Assembly: GCA_938018005.1 (NCBI GenBank)
Contig: CALIJG010000015.1
Location: forward strand, 1-8,594
Source: an uncultured Candidatus Saccharibacteria bacterium
Lineage (GTDB): Bacteria; Patescibacteriota; Saccharimonadia; Saccharimonadales; Saccharimonadaceae
Length of the DNA stretch: 8,594 bases
Direction: 5' to 3'
This document shows, in pieces, positions 1-6,302 of the stretch. Within the stretch, counting starts at the first letter, position 1, and each line of letters opens with the position of its first letter. The position numbers and the translations under genes are program-made. The notes under the pieces were generated by a model, which had not been told where the DNA came from, searched no databases, and saw nothing but the letters and a program-made list of their open reading frames with translations.

Positions 1-190
1 CTTTGAGGGCGCGCATGAGACGCAGGCGATTGCTTTCGTTGAGGATAATTTTGCCTTTTTTCAGCAACTGCTGTTTGTCATTATTGACAATAACAATAAG
101 CTTGTCGCCCATCGCGGCAGCTGCTTCGATCATATCGATATGCCCACCATGGAGCGGGTTAAAATAACCACTGACAATTACTACTCGCAT
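1..190 (-). CDS. Cytidylyltransferase-fold nucleotidyltransferase, N-terminal part (runs off the window)
   Basis: Only the first 63 codons are visible; the gene continues beyond the left edge. The protein begins MRVVIVSGYFNPLHGGHIDM and then reads on through LIVIVNND. This is the first strand and HxGH nucleotide-binding motif (His14 to His17) of the cytidylyltransferase-like fold shared by glycerol-3-phosphate cytidylyltransferase, the RfaE adenylyltransferase domain and related enzymes. Such enzymes join a CTP- or ATP-derived nucleotidyl group to a phosphorylated small molecule in the cytoplasm. The substrate cannot be told from this fragment. The start at 188-190 is supported by an AAGGAG ribosome-binding site about 10 bases upstream and by the motif position. 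It is divergent from rmlB and has its own extended -10 promoter. A role in activating a polyol or sugar phosphate for the envelope is plausible from the neighbours but is inference. Confidence 0.8.
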   Translation of the reverse strand, partial: MRVVIVSGYFNPLHGGHIDMIEAAAAMGDKLIVIVNNDKQQLLKKGKIILNESNRLRLMRALK

Positions 191-238
191 TTATTACTAT
201 CTCCTTGTTGTTTACCATTAGAAAGCTTCTGTTGCTAT

Positions 239-247
239 ATTATACCA
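239..247 (-). promoter_or_regulatory. Extended -10 promoter for the leftward nucleotidyltransferase gene
   Basis: On the minus strand this reads TGGTATAAT, a perfect TATAAT with the TG dinucleotide of an extended -10 element. Transcription would start near 232, leaving a leader of about 40 bases that contains the AAGGAG ribosome-binding site. I see no good -35 hexamer, which extended -10 promoters can do without. Its -35 region falls on the same bases as the -35 of the rmlB promoter. Confidence 0.6.
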
Positions 248-262
248 TTACTCTTGTATATC

Positions 263-292
263 TCGACACCGTCCCCTATTTCACGCTATAAT
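263..292 (+). promoter_or_regulatory. rmlB promoter, probably giving a leaderless mRNA
   Basis: TCGACA at 263-268 (5 of 6 to the -35 consensus) and a perfect TATAAT at 287-292 are separated by 18 bases. The -10 box ends only six bases before the rmlB ATG at 299, so transcription should start at or within a base or two of the start codon. No Shine-Dalgarno sequence lies in between. This is the arrangement of leaderless genes. Confidence 0.7.
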
Positions 293-298
293 ACAGCT

Positions 299-1309
299 AT
301 GACAAAACTGCTTATCACCGGTGGTGCGGGGTTCATTGGCTCGAACTTCGTGCATTATACCGTTCATCACAAGCCGGAATATGAAATCACTGTCGTCGAT
401 AAGATGACATATGCTGCGAACCCGCACAACGTTGATGGAGTGCGCGAGCAGATTACCTTCGTACAGGGCGACATTTGCGATGCCGAGCTGATGGATCGCT
501 TGATTGCCGAGACGGATATCGTTGTTCACTTTGCGGCGGAGAGTCATAACGATAACTCACTGCGCGACCCAAAGCCTTTCCTCGACACCAACGTGTATGG
601 CACGTACACTATCTTGCAAGCAGTGCGTAACCACAACAAGCGCCTCCATCACATTAGTACCGATGAAGTGTTTGGCGATCTAGCGCTTGACGATCCAAAC
701 CGCTTTACTGAGGAAACACCATACAACCCATCTAGTCCCTACTCGAGCACGAAGGCGTCGAGCGACATGCTGGTGCGCGCCTGGATTCGCAGCTTTGGTG
801 TGAAGGCAACGATTAGCAACTGCTCCAACAACTACGGCCCCCGCCAACACATCGAGAAATTTATCCCGCGGCAAATCACTAACATCCTAAGTGACATCAA
901 ACCAAAGCTCTATGGCACGGGCGAGCAGGTACGCGACTGGATCCATGTCGATGACCACAACTCAGCGGTGCATTTAATTCTCGAGAAAGGCACGCTGGGT
1001 GACACCTACATCATTGGTGCAGACAACGACCACGTCAATAACAAAGCAGTGATTGAGATGATCTGCGACTTAATGGGCAAAGGTAAGGACTGGTACGAGC
1101 ATGTCAACGATCGCCCCGGCCACGACATGCGCTATGCGATGGACTCGAGCAAGCTGCGCCGCGAGCTTGGCTGGCAGCCACAATATACCGACCAAGATGG
1201 CATGGCCAACGGCCTGCGCCAAACCATTGAGTGGTACACTACCAACCGCGACTGGTGGCAAGCCCAAAAAGCCGCTGTAGAAGCAACCTACGCGAAGCAA
1301 GGACAATAA
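299..1309 (+). CDS. rmlB: dTDP-glucose 4,6-dehydratase RmlB
   Basis: This cytoplasmic NAD+-dependent enzyme converts dTDP-glucose to dTDP-4-keto-6-deoxyglucose, the second step of dTDP-L-rhamnose synthesis. The 336-residue protein is normal length. It has the Rossmann motif GGAGFIGS at 8-15, the substrate-site stretch AAESHNDNS at 79-87 (HVDRS in many other bacteria), the catalytic T-D-E triplet in TDEVFG at 121-126, YSSTK (YxxxK) at 148-152, and DRPGHD at 271-276. The open frame extends upstream to 140, but the ATG at 299 is right: the Rossmann motif must sit near the N terminus, and a perfect -10 box ends at 292. There is no ribosome-binding site, so a leaderless start is likely. It is the first gene of the rmlB-Nudix-rmlC-rmlD operon and is followed by the Nudix gene after three bases. 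Confidence 0.97.
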   Translation: MTKLLITGGAGFIGSNFVHYTVHHKPEYEITVVDKMTYAANPHNVDGVREQITFVQGDICDAELMDRLIAETDIVVHFAAESHNDNSLRDPKPFLDTNVYGTYTILQAVRNHNKRLHHISTDEVFGDLALDDPNRFTEETPYNPSSPYSSTKASSDMLVRAWIRSFGVKATISNCSNNYGPRQHIEKFIPRQITNILSDIKPKLYGTGEQVRDWIHVDDHNSAVHLILEKGTLGDTYIIGADNDHVNNKAVIEMICDLMGKGKDWYEHVNDRPGHDMRYAMDSSKLRRELGWQPQYTDQDGMANGLRQTIEWYTTNRDWWQAQKAAVEATYAKQGQ

Positions 1310-1312
1310 CCA

Positions 1313-1885
1313 ATGCCCGATGCCCCCAGCAAAACTCGCGTGAGTAGCAAAATCGCCTACCAAAACCCCTGGATCACCATCCACGAAGACCAAACACGCG
1401 ACCACGCAGGCAATCTGGGGGTATATGGCTATATGGAGTCGCGAAACTCGTGTATGGTCATCGCTGTCGACGAGCATGAGCGCATCTACCTGGTGCGTGG
1501 CTTCCGCTACCCCTCGCAGAGCTTTGGCTGGGAATTGCCCGGTGGTGGCGGTGATGGCGAGGATCTGCTCACCGCCTCCAAGCGCGAACTAGAGGAAGAG
1601 ACCGGTATTGTTGCCCAGTCGTGGGAGAAGCTCGGTGAAGCATATGTATGCAACGGCCTAATGACAGAGAAAATGGCGGTGTGCTTGGCACGAGACCTGT
1701 CTTTTGGCGGCAACAAAGAACAATCGGATGAAGTATTTAGCGATATGCGGTTCTTCACCAATGAGGAGATTGACCAGCTTATTACCCAAGGCGATATCAA
1801 CGACTGCCAGACACTAGCTGGCCTCCATTATTATCATATATGGCGAAAGGAGAAAACGCATGAATTTCGACCCATCAAGCTATAA
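1313..1885 (+). CDS. Nudix hydrolase embedded in the rhamnose operon
   Basis: The 190-residue cytoplasmic protein has a perfect Nudix box, G-x5-E-x7-REUxEExGU, at residues 77-99, with the metal-binding glutamates of RELEEETGI at 91-99. Nudix enzymes cleave nucleoside diphosphates linked to another group. The overall shape resembles the ADP-ribose/nucleotide-sugar pyrophosphatase branch, including an N-terminal strand segment before the hydrolase core. Substrate cannot be assigned from sequence alone. A ribosome-binding site AAGGA at 1299-1303, inside the end of rmlB, supports the start. Its last 26 bases overlap the start of rmlC, so the two are probably translated together. Its position suggests a role in nucleotide-sugar metabolism, for example removing a faulty or surplus dTDP-sugar, but that is inference; a general housekeeping role is equally possible. 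Confidence 0.92.
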   Translation: MPDAPSKTRVSSKIAYQNPWITIHEDQTRDHAGNLGVYGYMESRNSCMVIAVDEHERIYLVRGFRYPSQSFGWELPGGGGDGEDLLTASKRELEEETGIVAQSWEKLGEAYVCNGLMTEKMAVCLARDLSFGGNKEQSDEVFSDMRFFTNEEIDQLITQGDINDCQTLAGLHYYHIWRKEKTHEFRPIKL

Positions 1886-2429
1886 CGACCTTACTGTGAC
1901 TGAATCGCCGATTCCAGGGCTATTCGTCATCAAGCTGCCCGTCCATGGTGACAACCGTGGGTGGTTTAAAGAAAATTACCAGAAGGAGAAGATGGAAGCG
2001 CTGGGGCTACCCTCCTTTACCATTGTACAAAACAATATCAGCTTTAATGACAAAGCTGGTGCAACACGTGGACTACACGCCGAGCCCTGGAACAAGTTCA
2101 TTAGTACTGCGAATGGCCGCGTGTTTGGTGCGTGGTGTGATGTGCGCCAAGGCCCAACCTTTGGCCAGACATTTTCTGTGGAGATTAATCCTGGCACAGC
2201 GGTGTTTGTACCCAAGGGTGTGGCAAATGGCTATCAAACGCTAGATGATAATGTGGCATATACCTACCTGGTTGACGCCCATTGGTCACCAGAGGCGCAG
2301 TATACCTTTGTTAATCTCTTCGACCCAGCGCTAGATATTGCGTGGCCACTTGGCAAAGATAAGGCGATCATCTCGCACAAAGATGCTGCGCACCCCCTCC
2401 TGCGCGACGTACTGCCGATGGAATTATAA
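1860..2429 (+). CDS. rmlC: dTDP-4-dehydrorhamnose 3,5-epimerase RmlC (variant subfamily)
   Basis: RmlC, a cupin-fold enzyme, inverts C3 and C5 of dTDP-4-keto-6-deoxyglucose to give dTDP-4-keto-L-rhamnose. The 189-residue protein keeps the RGLH motif with the catalytic His73, a lysine shortly after it (Lys79 in WNK), the PTFG turn at 99-102, a VPKG strand at 117-120 and the terminal FDPALDIAWP block at 154-163. It differs from the well-known enteric form: the segment between catalytic His and Lys is shorter, and the usual AHGF reads ANGY at 122-125, replacing a histidine by Asn123. I recall this variant from actinobacteria, where it is often fused to RmlD. The start has a good AAAGGAG at 1846-1852 and overlaps the Nudix gene; rmlD follows 17 bases after the stop. 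Confidence 0.92.
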   Translation: MNFDPSSYNDLTVTESPIPGLFVIKLPVHGDNRGWFKENYQKEKMEALGLPSFTIVQNNISFNDKAGATRGLHAEPWNKFISTANGRVFGAWCDVRQGPTFGQTFSVEINPGTAVFVPKGVANGYQTLDDNVAYTYLVDAHWSPEAQYTFVNLFDPALDIAWPLGKDKAIISHKDAAHPLLRDVLPMEL

Positions 2430-2446
2430 GACGAAAGGAAGCTTGT

Positions 2447-3304
2447 ATGACAGATCACACCTCTACCCTCATCATTGGTGCCAACGGGCAATTGGCCAAG
2501 GCAATGCAGCGGCAATACCCTAGCGCTCGAGCGATCGGGCATAATGAGCTCGACCTCTGCGACGCAGCAGCTATTACACACTTCGACTGGTCTGGCATTA
2601 AGACAATCATCAACACTGCTGCTTATACCAATGTTGACGGCGCAGAAACAGCCGAAGGCCGCACGGCAGCCTGGCGCATCAATGCCCAAGCGGTGGGACA
2701 GCTTGCTCGTATCTGCTCCGAGCGAGACATTACCTTGGTTCATGTGTCGAGCGATTATGTTTTTGATGGTGAGACAGCACCACATACCGAAGATGAGCTA
2801 TTTAGCCCTTTAAGTGTCTATGGTGCATCCAAAGCAGCAGGCGACATTGCCGCGAGCACCACGCCACGGCACTATATTATCCGCACCAGCTGGGTGATCG
2901 GCGACGGTAAAAACTTCGTGACAACGATGCTCGGCCTGGCCGCAAAAAATATCGCACCAACAGTGGTAGCAGACCAAATCGGCCGCCTGAGCTTCACGCC
3001 AGAGATTACGCGCGCAATTGACCACTTGGTAGAAAATAGGACACCATACGGCACTTACAATGTGACGAATAGTGGCCCACTGGCAAGCTGGGCAGATATC
3101 ACGCGGCAGATCTTTGCCTTGGCAGGGCGCAACGACTTAATAGTGACAGACACGACCACCGCCGACTATTTTGCCAATAAGCCTGGCATCGCACCACGGC
3201 CGCTCAATAGTGACCTCAGCCTTGATAAACTTCATGCAACTGGCTTTATCAGCCAAGACTGGCGCGAGGCACTACGTGAATATGTTACGCTAAACACTCA
3301 TTAA
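2447..3304 (+). CDS. rmlD: dTDP-4-dehydrorhamnose reductase RmlD (copy 1)
   Basis: RmlD is a cytoplasmic NAD(P)H-dependent short-chain reductase that makes dTDP-L-rhamnose, the final step. The 285-residue protein has the nucleotide-binding GANGQL at 11-16, NTAAYTNVDGAE at 56-67, the active-site serine in SSDYVFDG at 101-108, the catalytic pair Tyr125 and Lys129 in YGASK, SWVIGDG at 148-154 and the C-terminal APRPLNSDLSLDKL at 249-262. The block usually read as DQxGxPT is DQIGRLS at 176-182. The start is supported by AAGGA at 2435-2439. It is the last gene of the first operon. A second RmlD homologue of the same length lies at 7684-8541 on the other strand; about half of their residues look identical by eye. 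Being beside rmlC, this copy is the likelier dedicated rhamnose reductase. Confidence 0.94.
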   Translation: MTDHTSTLIIGANGQLAKAMQRQYPSARAIGHNELDLCDAAAITHFDWSGIKTIINTAAYTNVDGAETAEGRTAAWRINAQAVGQLARICSERDITLVHVSSDYVFDGETAPHTEDELFSPLSVYGASKAAGDIAASTTPRHYIIRTSWVIGDGKNFVTTMLGLAAKNIAPTVVADQIGRLSFTPEITRAIDHLVENRTPYGTYNVTNSGPLASWADITRQIFALAGRNDLIVTDTTTADYFANKPGIAPRPLNSDLSLDKLHATGFISQDWREALREYVTLNTH

Positions 3305-3340
3305 AGTAGTCCTTGACTACTTGTTATAGCTTTAGGCTAT
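3304..3340 (+). repeat. Two small hairpins after rmlD
   Basis: A perfect inverted repeat, AAGTAGTC - CTT - GACTACTT, spans 3304-3322 and begins on the last base of the rmlD stop codon. It is followed by a weaker one, ATAGC - TTTAG - GCTAT, at 3326-3340. The first could be a weak terminator for rmlBCD, but it is not followed by a proper T tract and is only modestly GC-rich. It could also be a protein-binding site, since the TTGACT at 3313-3318 inside it looks like a -35 box (with TATCAT at 3338-3343, a long 19-base spacer). Confidence 0.45.
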
Positions 3341-3456
3341 CATCTCACGACGTGAATAATTTTGTTTGACTTCATGCGTTATCTAGAGGGACTGATCCTT
3401 TCGTACACTGTTATATATTCCCATTATCTTCAGTATTATGGTACTATTACTATATC

Positions 3457-3465
3457 TGGTATGAT
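3457..3465 (+). promoter_or_regulatory. Probable extended -10 promoter for rmlA
   Basis: TGGTATGAT combines a TG extension with TATGAT (5 of 6 to TATAAT). It would start transcription near 3472, giving a short leader that contains the AAGGAG at 3485-3490. No convincing -35 is seen. TATAGT at 3471-3476 is an alternative -10. The surrounding 3345-3498 gap is AT-rich and contains no gene. Confidence 0.45.
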
Positions 3466-3498
3466 AAGTATATAGTTAGAACATAAGGAGTTTTACGT

Positions 3499-4350
3499 AT
3501 GAAAGGTATTATTTTGGCAGGTGGTTCGGGCTCGCGCCTGTGGCCGATTACTAAAGCAATTAGCAAGCAGCTGATGCCCATCTATGATAAGCCGATGATC
3601 TATTACCCTCTCACCACGCTGATGCAAGCAGGGATTCGCGACATTCTCATCATCACGACCCCAGCTGACCAAGCAGGCTTCCAGCGCTTGCTTGGTGATG
3701 GTGCGCAGTGGGGTATCAATCTGCAATATGCCATTCAGCCCAGCCCCGATGGCTTGGCGCAGGCATTTATCATTGGTGAGGAATTTATTGGTAACGACAA
3801 GGTGGCGCTCGTCTTGGGTGACAATATCTTCTACGGCGCAGCGCTTGATGACTCGCTGCGCGCCTGTACCGACCCAGATGGTGGTGTGGTCTTTGCTTAC
3901 AAAGTATCTGACCCAGAGCGGTATGGCGTTGTAGCTTTTGATGATAATAATCATGCGGTGTCGATTGAAGAAAAGCCCGCCCAACCTAAGTCAAACTTCG
4001 CAGTAGTAGGACTCTATTTCTACGACAATGATGTGGTAGAAATTGCGAAGAATGTCCAGCCAAGCGACCGTGGCGAGTTAGAAATTACCTCTGTGAACGC
4101 TGAGTATCTGCGTCGCGGCAAACTGAAGGTCCAGACACTAGACAACGGCGATGTATGGCTTGATACTGGGACGATTAGCAGCCTGACCGATGCTGAGGAC
4201 TTTGTGCGCGTTGTACAGAATCGCACCGGCCAAGTCGTTGGCAGTCCCGAAAAGACTGCGCACATCAATGGCTGGATCACTGACGAGCAGCTTGCCAAGC
4301 TTGCTGCACCGTTAAAAAAATCAGGCTACGGAAATTACCTCTCGGCGTAG
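3499..4350 (+). CDS. rmlA: Glucose-1-phosphate thymidylyltransferase RmlA
   Basis: RmlA joins glucose-1-phosphate and dTTP to give dTDP-glucose plus pyrophosphate, the first and usually feedback-controlled step of the pathway. The 283-residue protein shows the nucleotidyltransferase signature LAGGSGSRLWPIT at 6-18, followed by Lys23-Gln24; the metal-binding LGDNIFYG at 106-113; EEKP at 157-160; GLYFYD at 171-176; GELEITSVN at 192-200; and WLDTGT at 220-225. Length is normal for the family. The start follows a strong AAGGAG with an 8-base spacer. It is separated from rmlBCD by 194 bases and seems to have its own promoter. The next gene begins 15 bases after its TAG stop, with a -10-like box between them. 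Enzymes of this family also accept related sugar phosphates, but the complete rml set makes this assignment safe. Confidence 0.97.
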   Translation: MKGIILAGGSGSRLWPITKAISKQLMPIYDKPMIYYPLTTLMQAGIRDILIITTPADQAGFQRLLGDGAQWGINLQYAIQPSPDGLAQAFIIGEEFIGNDKVALVLGDNIFYGAALDDSLRACTDPDGGVVFAYKVSDPERYGVVAFDDNNHAVSIEEKPAQPKSNFAVVGLYFYDNDVVEIAKNVQPSDRGELEITSVNAEYLRRGKLKVQTLDNGDVWLDTGTISSLTDAEDFVRVVQNRTGQVVGSPEKTAHINGWITDEQLAKLAAPLKKSGYGNYLSA

Positions 4351-4356
4351 TATAAT
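4351..4356 (+). promoter_or_regulatory. -10 box just before the GT2-1 gene
   Basis: A perfect TATAAT begins on the base after the rmlA stop codon and ends nine bases before the ATG at 4366. No Shine-Dalgarno sequence is present in the gap or in the end of rmlA, so a leaderless or near-leaderless start for GT2-1 is plausible. The -35 region is poor, which lowers confidence; AT-rich intergenic DNA can give such a match by chance. Confidence 0.4.
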
Positions 4357-4365
4357 AATACCAAT

Positions 4366-5085
4366 ATGAAAACGAATACCAAGACAGTGTGTGTGATCGT
4401 CCCAGCCTACAACGAAGCGACGGTCATCAAGGACGTGATCAAACAATCCAAGCGAGTCTTTGCCAAAGCCAAGGCAGCCGGCTATACGATCGACGTTGTG
4501 CTGGTAAATGATGGATCGAAGGACGACACACTCACTCAAGCTAAAAAAGGCGGCGCCATCACGATCGATCATATCCTTAACTCTGGTGCGGGCGGCGCAA
4601 CCTTAACTGGTCTGTCGTATGCTCGACAGCATGGATATGACATTGCCGCCACGATGGATGCCGATGGCCAGCACGCGCCAGAGGATGTGTTGGCAGGTAT
4701 CGCGCAGATCGATGAGCGCCAGGCTGATCTACTCATTGGTAGTCGCCTCATCGACAGCACGGGCATGTCCAAGACAAAAGTGCTCGGCAATAAAGGCTTG
4801 AGTCTTATCACCAAATTCTTATTTGGCATTAATGTGACAGATTCACAGTCTGGCCTACGTATCTATTCGCGCCGCGCTATTGATGACCTTGATTGGAAGT
4901 CAACCGGTTACGAATTTTGCTCGGAGATGATCTGGCGTGCCAAGCAAGCGGGGATGACAATCGGTGAATATCCAATCAAGGCAATATACACTGACTACTC
5001 CCGTGCTAAAGGTCAAAACAACTGGAATGCTATCAATATCGTCAAACGCTTATTCAAACAACGCTTAACGGAGCTCTTCGAATGA
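4366..5085 (+). CDS. Family 2 glycosyltransferase resembling polyprenyl-phosphate sugar synthases (GT2-1)
   Basis: This 239-residue GT-A protein resembles dolichyl/undecaprenyl-phosphate mannosyl-, glucosyl- or GlcNAc-transferases. It begins with the nucleotide-binding VIVPAYNEATVI (10-21), then VLVNDGSKDDT (45-55), a metal-binding DADGQH (98-103), IGSR (124-127) and TDSQSGLR (158-165), a block typical of the DPM1-like branch. There is no membrane segment, so it probably acts on the inner face of the membrane, adding a sugar to a lipid phosphate carrier. It overlaps the next gene, a small DUF2304 membrane protein, by four bases (ATGA). That is the layout of GacI-GacJ in streptococcal rhamnose polysaccharide loci, where GacJ assists GacI in making GlcNAc-phosphoryl-undecaprenol. 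Donor sugar and the GacI parallel are inference. No ribosome-binding site is visible upstream. Confidence 0.9.
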   Translation: MKTNTKTVCVIVPAYNEATVIKDVIKQSKRVFAKAKAAGYTIDVVLVNDGSKDDTLTQAKKGGAITIDHILNSGAGGATLTGLSYARQHGYDIAATMDADGQHAPEDVLAGIAQIDERQADLLIGSRLIDSTGMSKTKVLGNKGLSLITKFLFGINVTDSQSGLRIYSRRAIDDLDWKSTGYEFCSEMIWRAKQAGMTIGEYPIKAIYTDYSRAKGQNNWNAINIVKRLFKQRLTELFE

Positions 5086-5441
5086 GATATTTTGCCCTTG
5101 TCTTGCTCAATGTGCCAATTATTCTCTTGGCGCTCATCAATATCATCACCCAATATAAATTACGCAAGATCACTATCACTCGTCTGCGCCACCAAGTTGT
5201 GATGTGGCTGGTGGTGATGGCAGTGCTGCTGAGCTGCTTCCCACTGTATAATATTTCGATTGGTCACCCACCGTTTGATTCGTCGGAATTGAGCTTATTT
5301 GATATTGTCCAGACGACAGCGATCGTGTTGCTCTTCTACATAGTCAACACGCAGCGCCAGCGGATCGACCAAAACGAACGCCGCGTGCGCGACCTCCATC
5401 AAGAATTGTCAATTAAACTCTCGGCTCATGACAAAAAATAA
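5082..5441 (+). CDS. DUF2304-like small membrane protein, likely partner of GT2-1
   Basis: The 119-residue protein has three probable membrane helices, at about 3-22, 38-58 and 72-89, followed by a charged, possibly coiled-coil tail (91-116) rich in Arg, Gln and Glu. Size, topology and the conserved LFDIVQTTAIVLLFYI stretch at 72-87 match my memory of DUF2304 proteins, which are commonly encoded next to GT2 polyprenyl-phosphate sugar synthases. In streptococci such a protein (GacJ) binds its GT2 partner and stimulates it at the membrane. Start and stop overlap the genes on both sides (ATGA with GT2-1; 14 bases with GT2-2), so translation is probably coupled. The family assignment is from memory and not verified. 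It could instead be a simple membrane anchor. Confidence 0.75.
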   Translation: MRYFALVLLNVPIILLALINIITQYKLRKITITRLRHQVVMWLVVMAVLLSCFPLYNISIGHPPFDSSELSLFDIVQTTAIVLLFYIVNTQRQRIDQNERRVRDLHQELSIKLSAHDKK

Positions 5442-6243
5442 ATCACTCGATATCGTCATCCCCTACTGGGGCGAATTCACTCTCCTCAAAGAGGCGGTTG
5501 ACTCTGTCTTGGCTCAGACAAGCGACGACTGGCACCTGACCATTCTTGATGACCACTACCCATCGACCGAAGCACACGATTATTACACAAAACTCGCCGA
5601 CCCACGCATCACCTATATCCGACACAAGAAAAACCTCGGCATTACCAATAACTTCAACTTTGCCGTCCAGCACGTAACGGCACCGCACTGTATGATTGTG
5701 GGGTGCGATGATCGGCTCTTGCCGGAGTGCGTAGCAGTAGCACTACAGACAATTGGTGAGGCAGATTTTTATCAGCCAGGAGTGCAAGTGATTAATGATA
5801 AGGGGCAGCTATATCTCCCGTTGGTTGACCGTGTTAAGCGATTTTTGCAACCTCATAAATCAGGGCTTTACTCAGGCGAAAAACTTGCAACGTCTCTGAG
5901 TCATGGCGACTGGCTCTACTTCCCATCGATCGTCTGGAAGACAGCAACGCTTAAGCGATACTCCTTTGATGCGACATATACCATACTAGAGGATCTTGTC
6001 TTGGTATTTGATTTCGTTCTTGACGGAGCGATACTTGCTTTTGATCGGACAGAGACATTCCAATACCGGCGCTTTGCCCAGTCGCTCTCAAGCAAAGAAA
6101 AGTCAAAGGATGGCGTGCGCTTTGCAGAAGAAAATGCAGTATATAATAGCTATGCTCAGCGCTTCGCATCGGTTGGTTGGCATAAAGCTGCTCGGGCAGC
6201 GCGACTCCATATCACATCGCGCATCCATCAGTTGTTGTCGTAA
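5428..6243 (+). CDS. Family 2 glycosyltransferase (GT2-2)
   Basis: This 271-residue protein has a GT-A domain of the GT2 family that probably adds a sugar to a growing envelope polysaccharide. Visible features are the N-terminal DIVIPYWGEFTLLKEAVDSV (8-27), SDDWHLTILDD (32-42), KNLGITNNFN (68-77), the metal-binding GCDDRLLP (92-99) in place of the common DxD, and a possible catalytic-base motif EDL at 188-190. There is no membrane segment or signal peptide, so it is cytoplasmic or peripheral. No ribosome-binding site is evident, but the start lies 14 bases inside the DUF2304 gene, so coupled translation is likely. It is the last gene before a strong terminator. Donor and acceptor are unknown; a rhamnosyltransferase would suit the locus but is a guess. 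Confidence 0.88.
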   Translation: MTKNKSLDIVIPYWGEFTLLKEAVDSVLAQTSDDWHLTILDDHYPSTEAHDYYTKLADPRITYIRHKKNLGITNNFNFAVQHVTAPHCMIVGCDDRLLPECVAVALQTIGEADFYQPGVQVINDKGQLYLPLVDRVKRFLQPHKSGLYSGEKLATSLSHGDWLYFPSIVWKTATLKRYSFDATYTILEDLVLVFDFVLDGAILAFDRTETFQYRRFAQSLSSKEKSKDGVRFAEENAVYNSYAQRFASVGWHKAARAARLHITSRIHQLLS

Positions 6244-6256
6244 GCTAATGCAATTT

Positions 6257-6274
6257 GAATATCCTGAATATCCT
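6257..6274 (+). repeat. Tandem 9-base direct repeat
   Basis: GAATATCCT occurs twice back to back, immediately before the terminator stem. It is short and may be chance or a small slippage duplication. Confidence 0.5.
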
Positions 6275-6275
6275 C

Positions 6276-6302
6276 TAACCTCTATAAAATAGAGGTTATT
6301 TT
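6276..6302 (+). terminator. Rho-independent terminator after GT2-2
   Basis: TAACCTCTAT and ATAGAGGTTA form a perfect 10-base-pair stem with an AAA loop (6276-6298), followed by TTTT. It lies 32 bases after the GT2-2 stop. The opposite strand lacks a T tract, so it works rightward, ending the GT2-1/DUF2304/GT2-2 transcript. Confidence 0.85.

Noticed and set aside
140..298. Upstream extension of the rmlB open frame (53 extra residues)
   Set aside because: The extension overlaps the divergent gene, its promoter and the rmlB promoter, and has no homology-like motif; the Rossmann motif fits a start at 299.
1070..1477. Open frame of 135 codons on the minus strand
   Set aside because: It lies antisense across the end of rmlB and start of the Nudix gene, which have clear motifs, and shows no domain or ribosome-binding site of its own.
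2264..2785. Open frame of 173 codons on the minus strand
   Set aside because: It is antisense to rmlC and rmlD, rich in Cys and Ser with no recognisable motif.
3493..3984. Open frame of 163 codons on the minus strand
   Set aside because: It mirrors the well-supported rmlA; no motif or start signal.
5083..5085. UGA as a sense codon (glycine), as in Gracilibacteria/SR1
   Set aside because: The TGA ends GT2-1 at a normal family length and forms an ATGA overlap with a convincing membrane protein in another frame; none of the other genes contains in-frame TGA.
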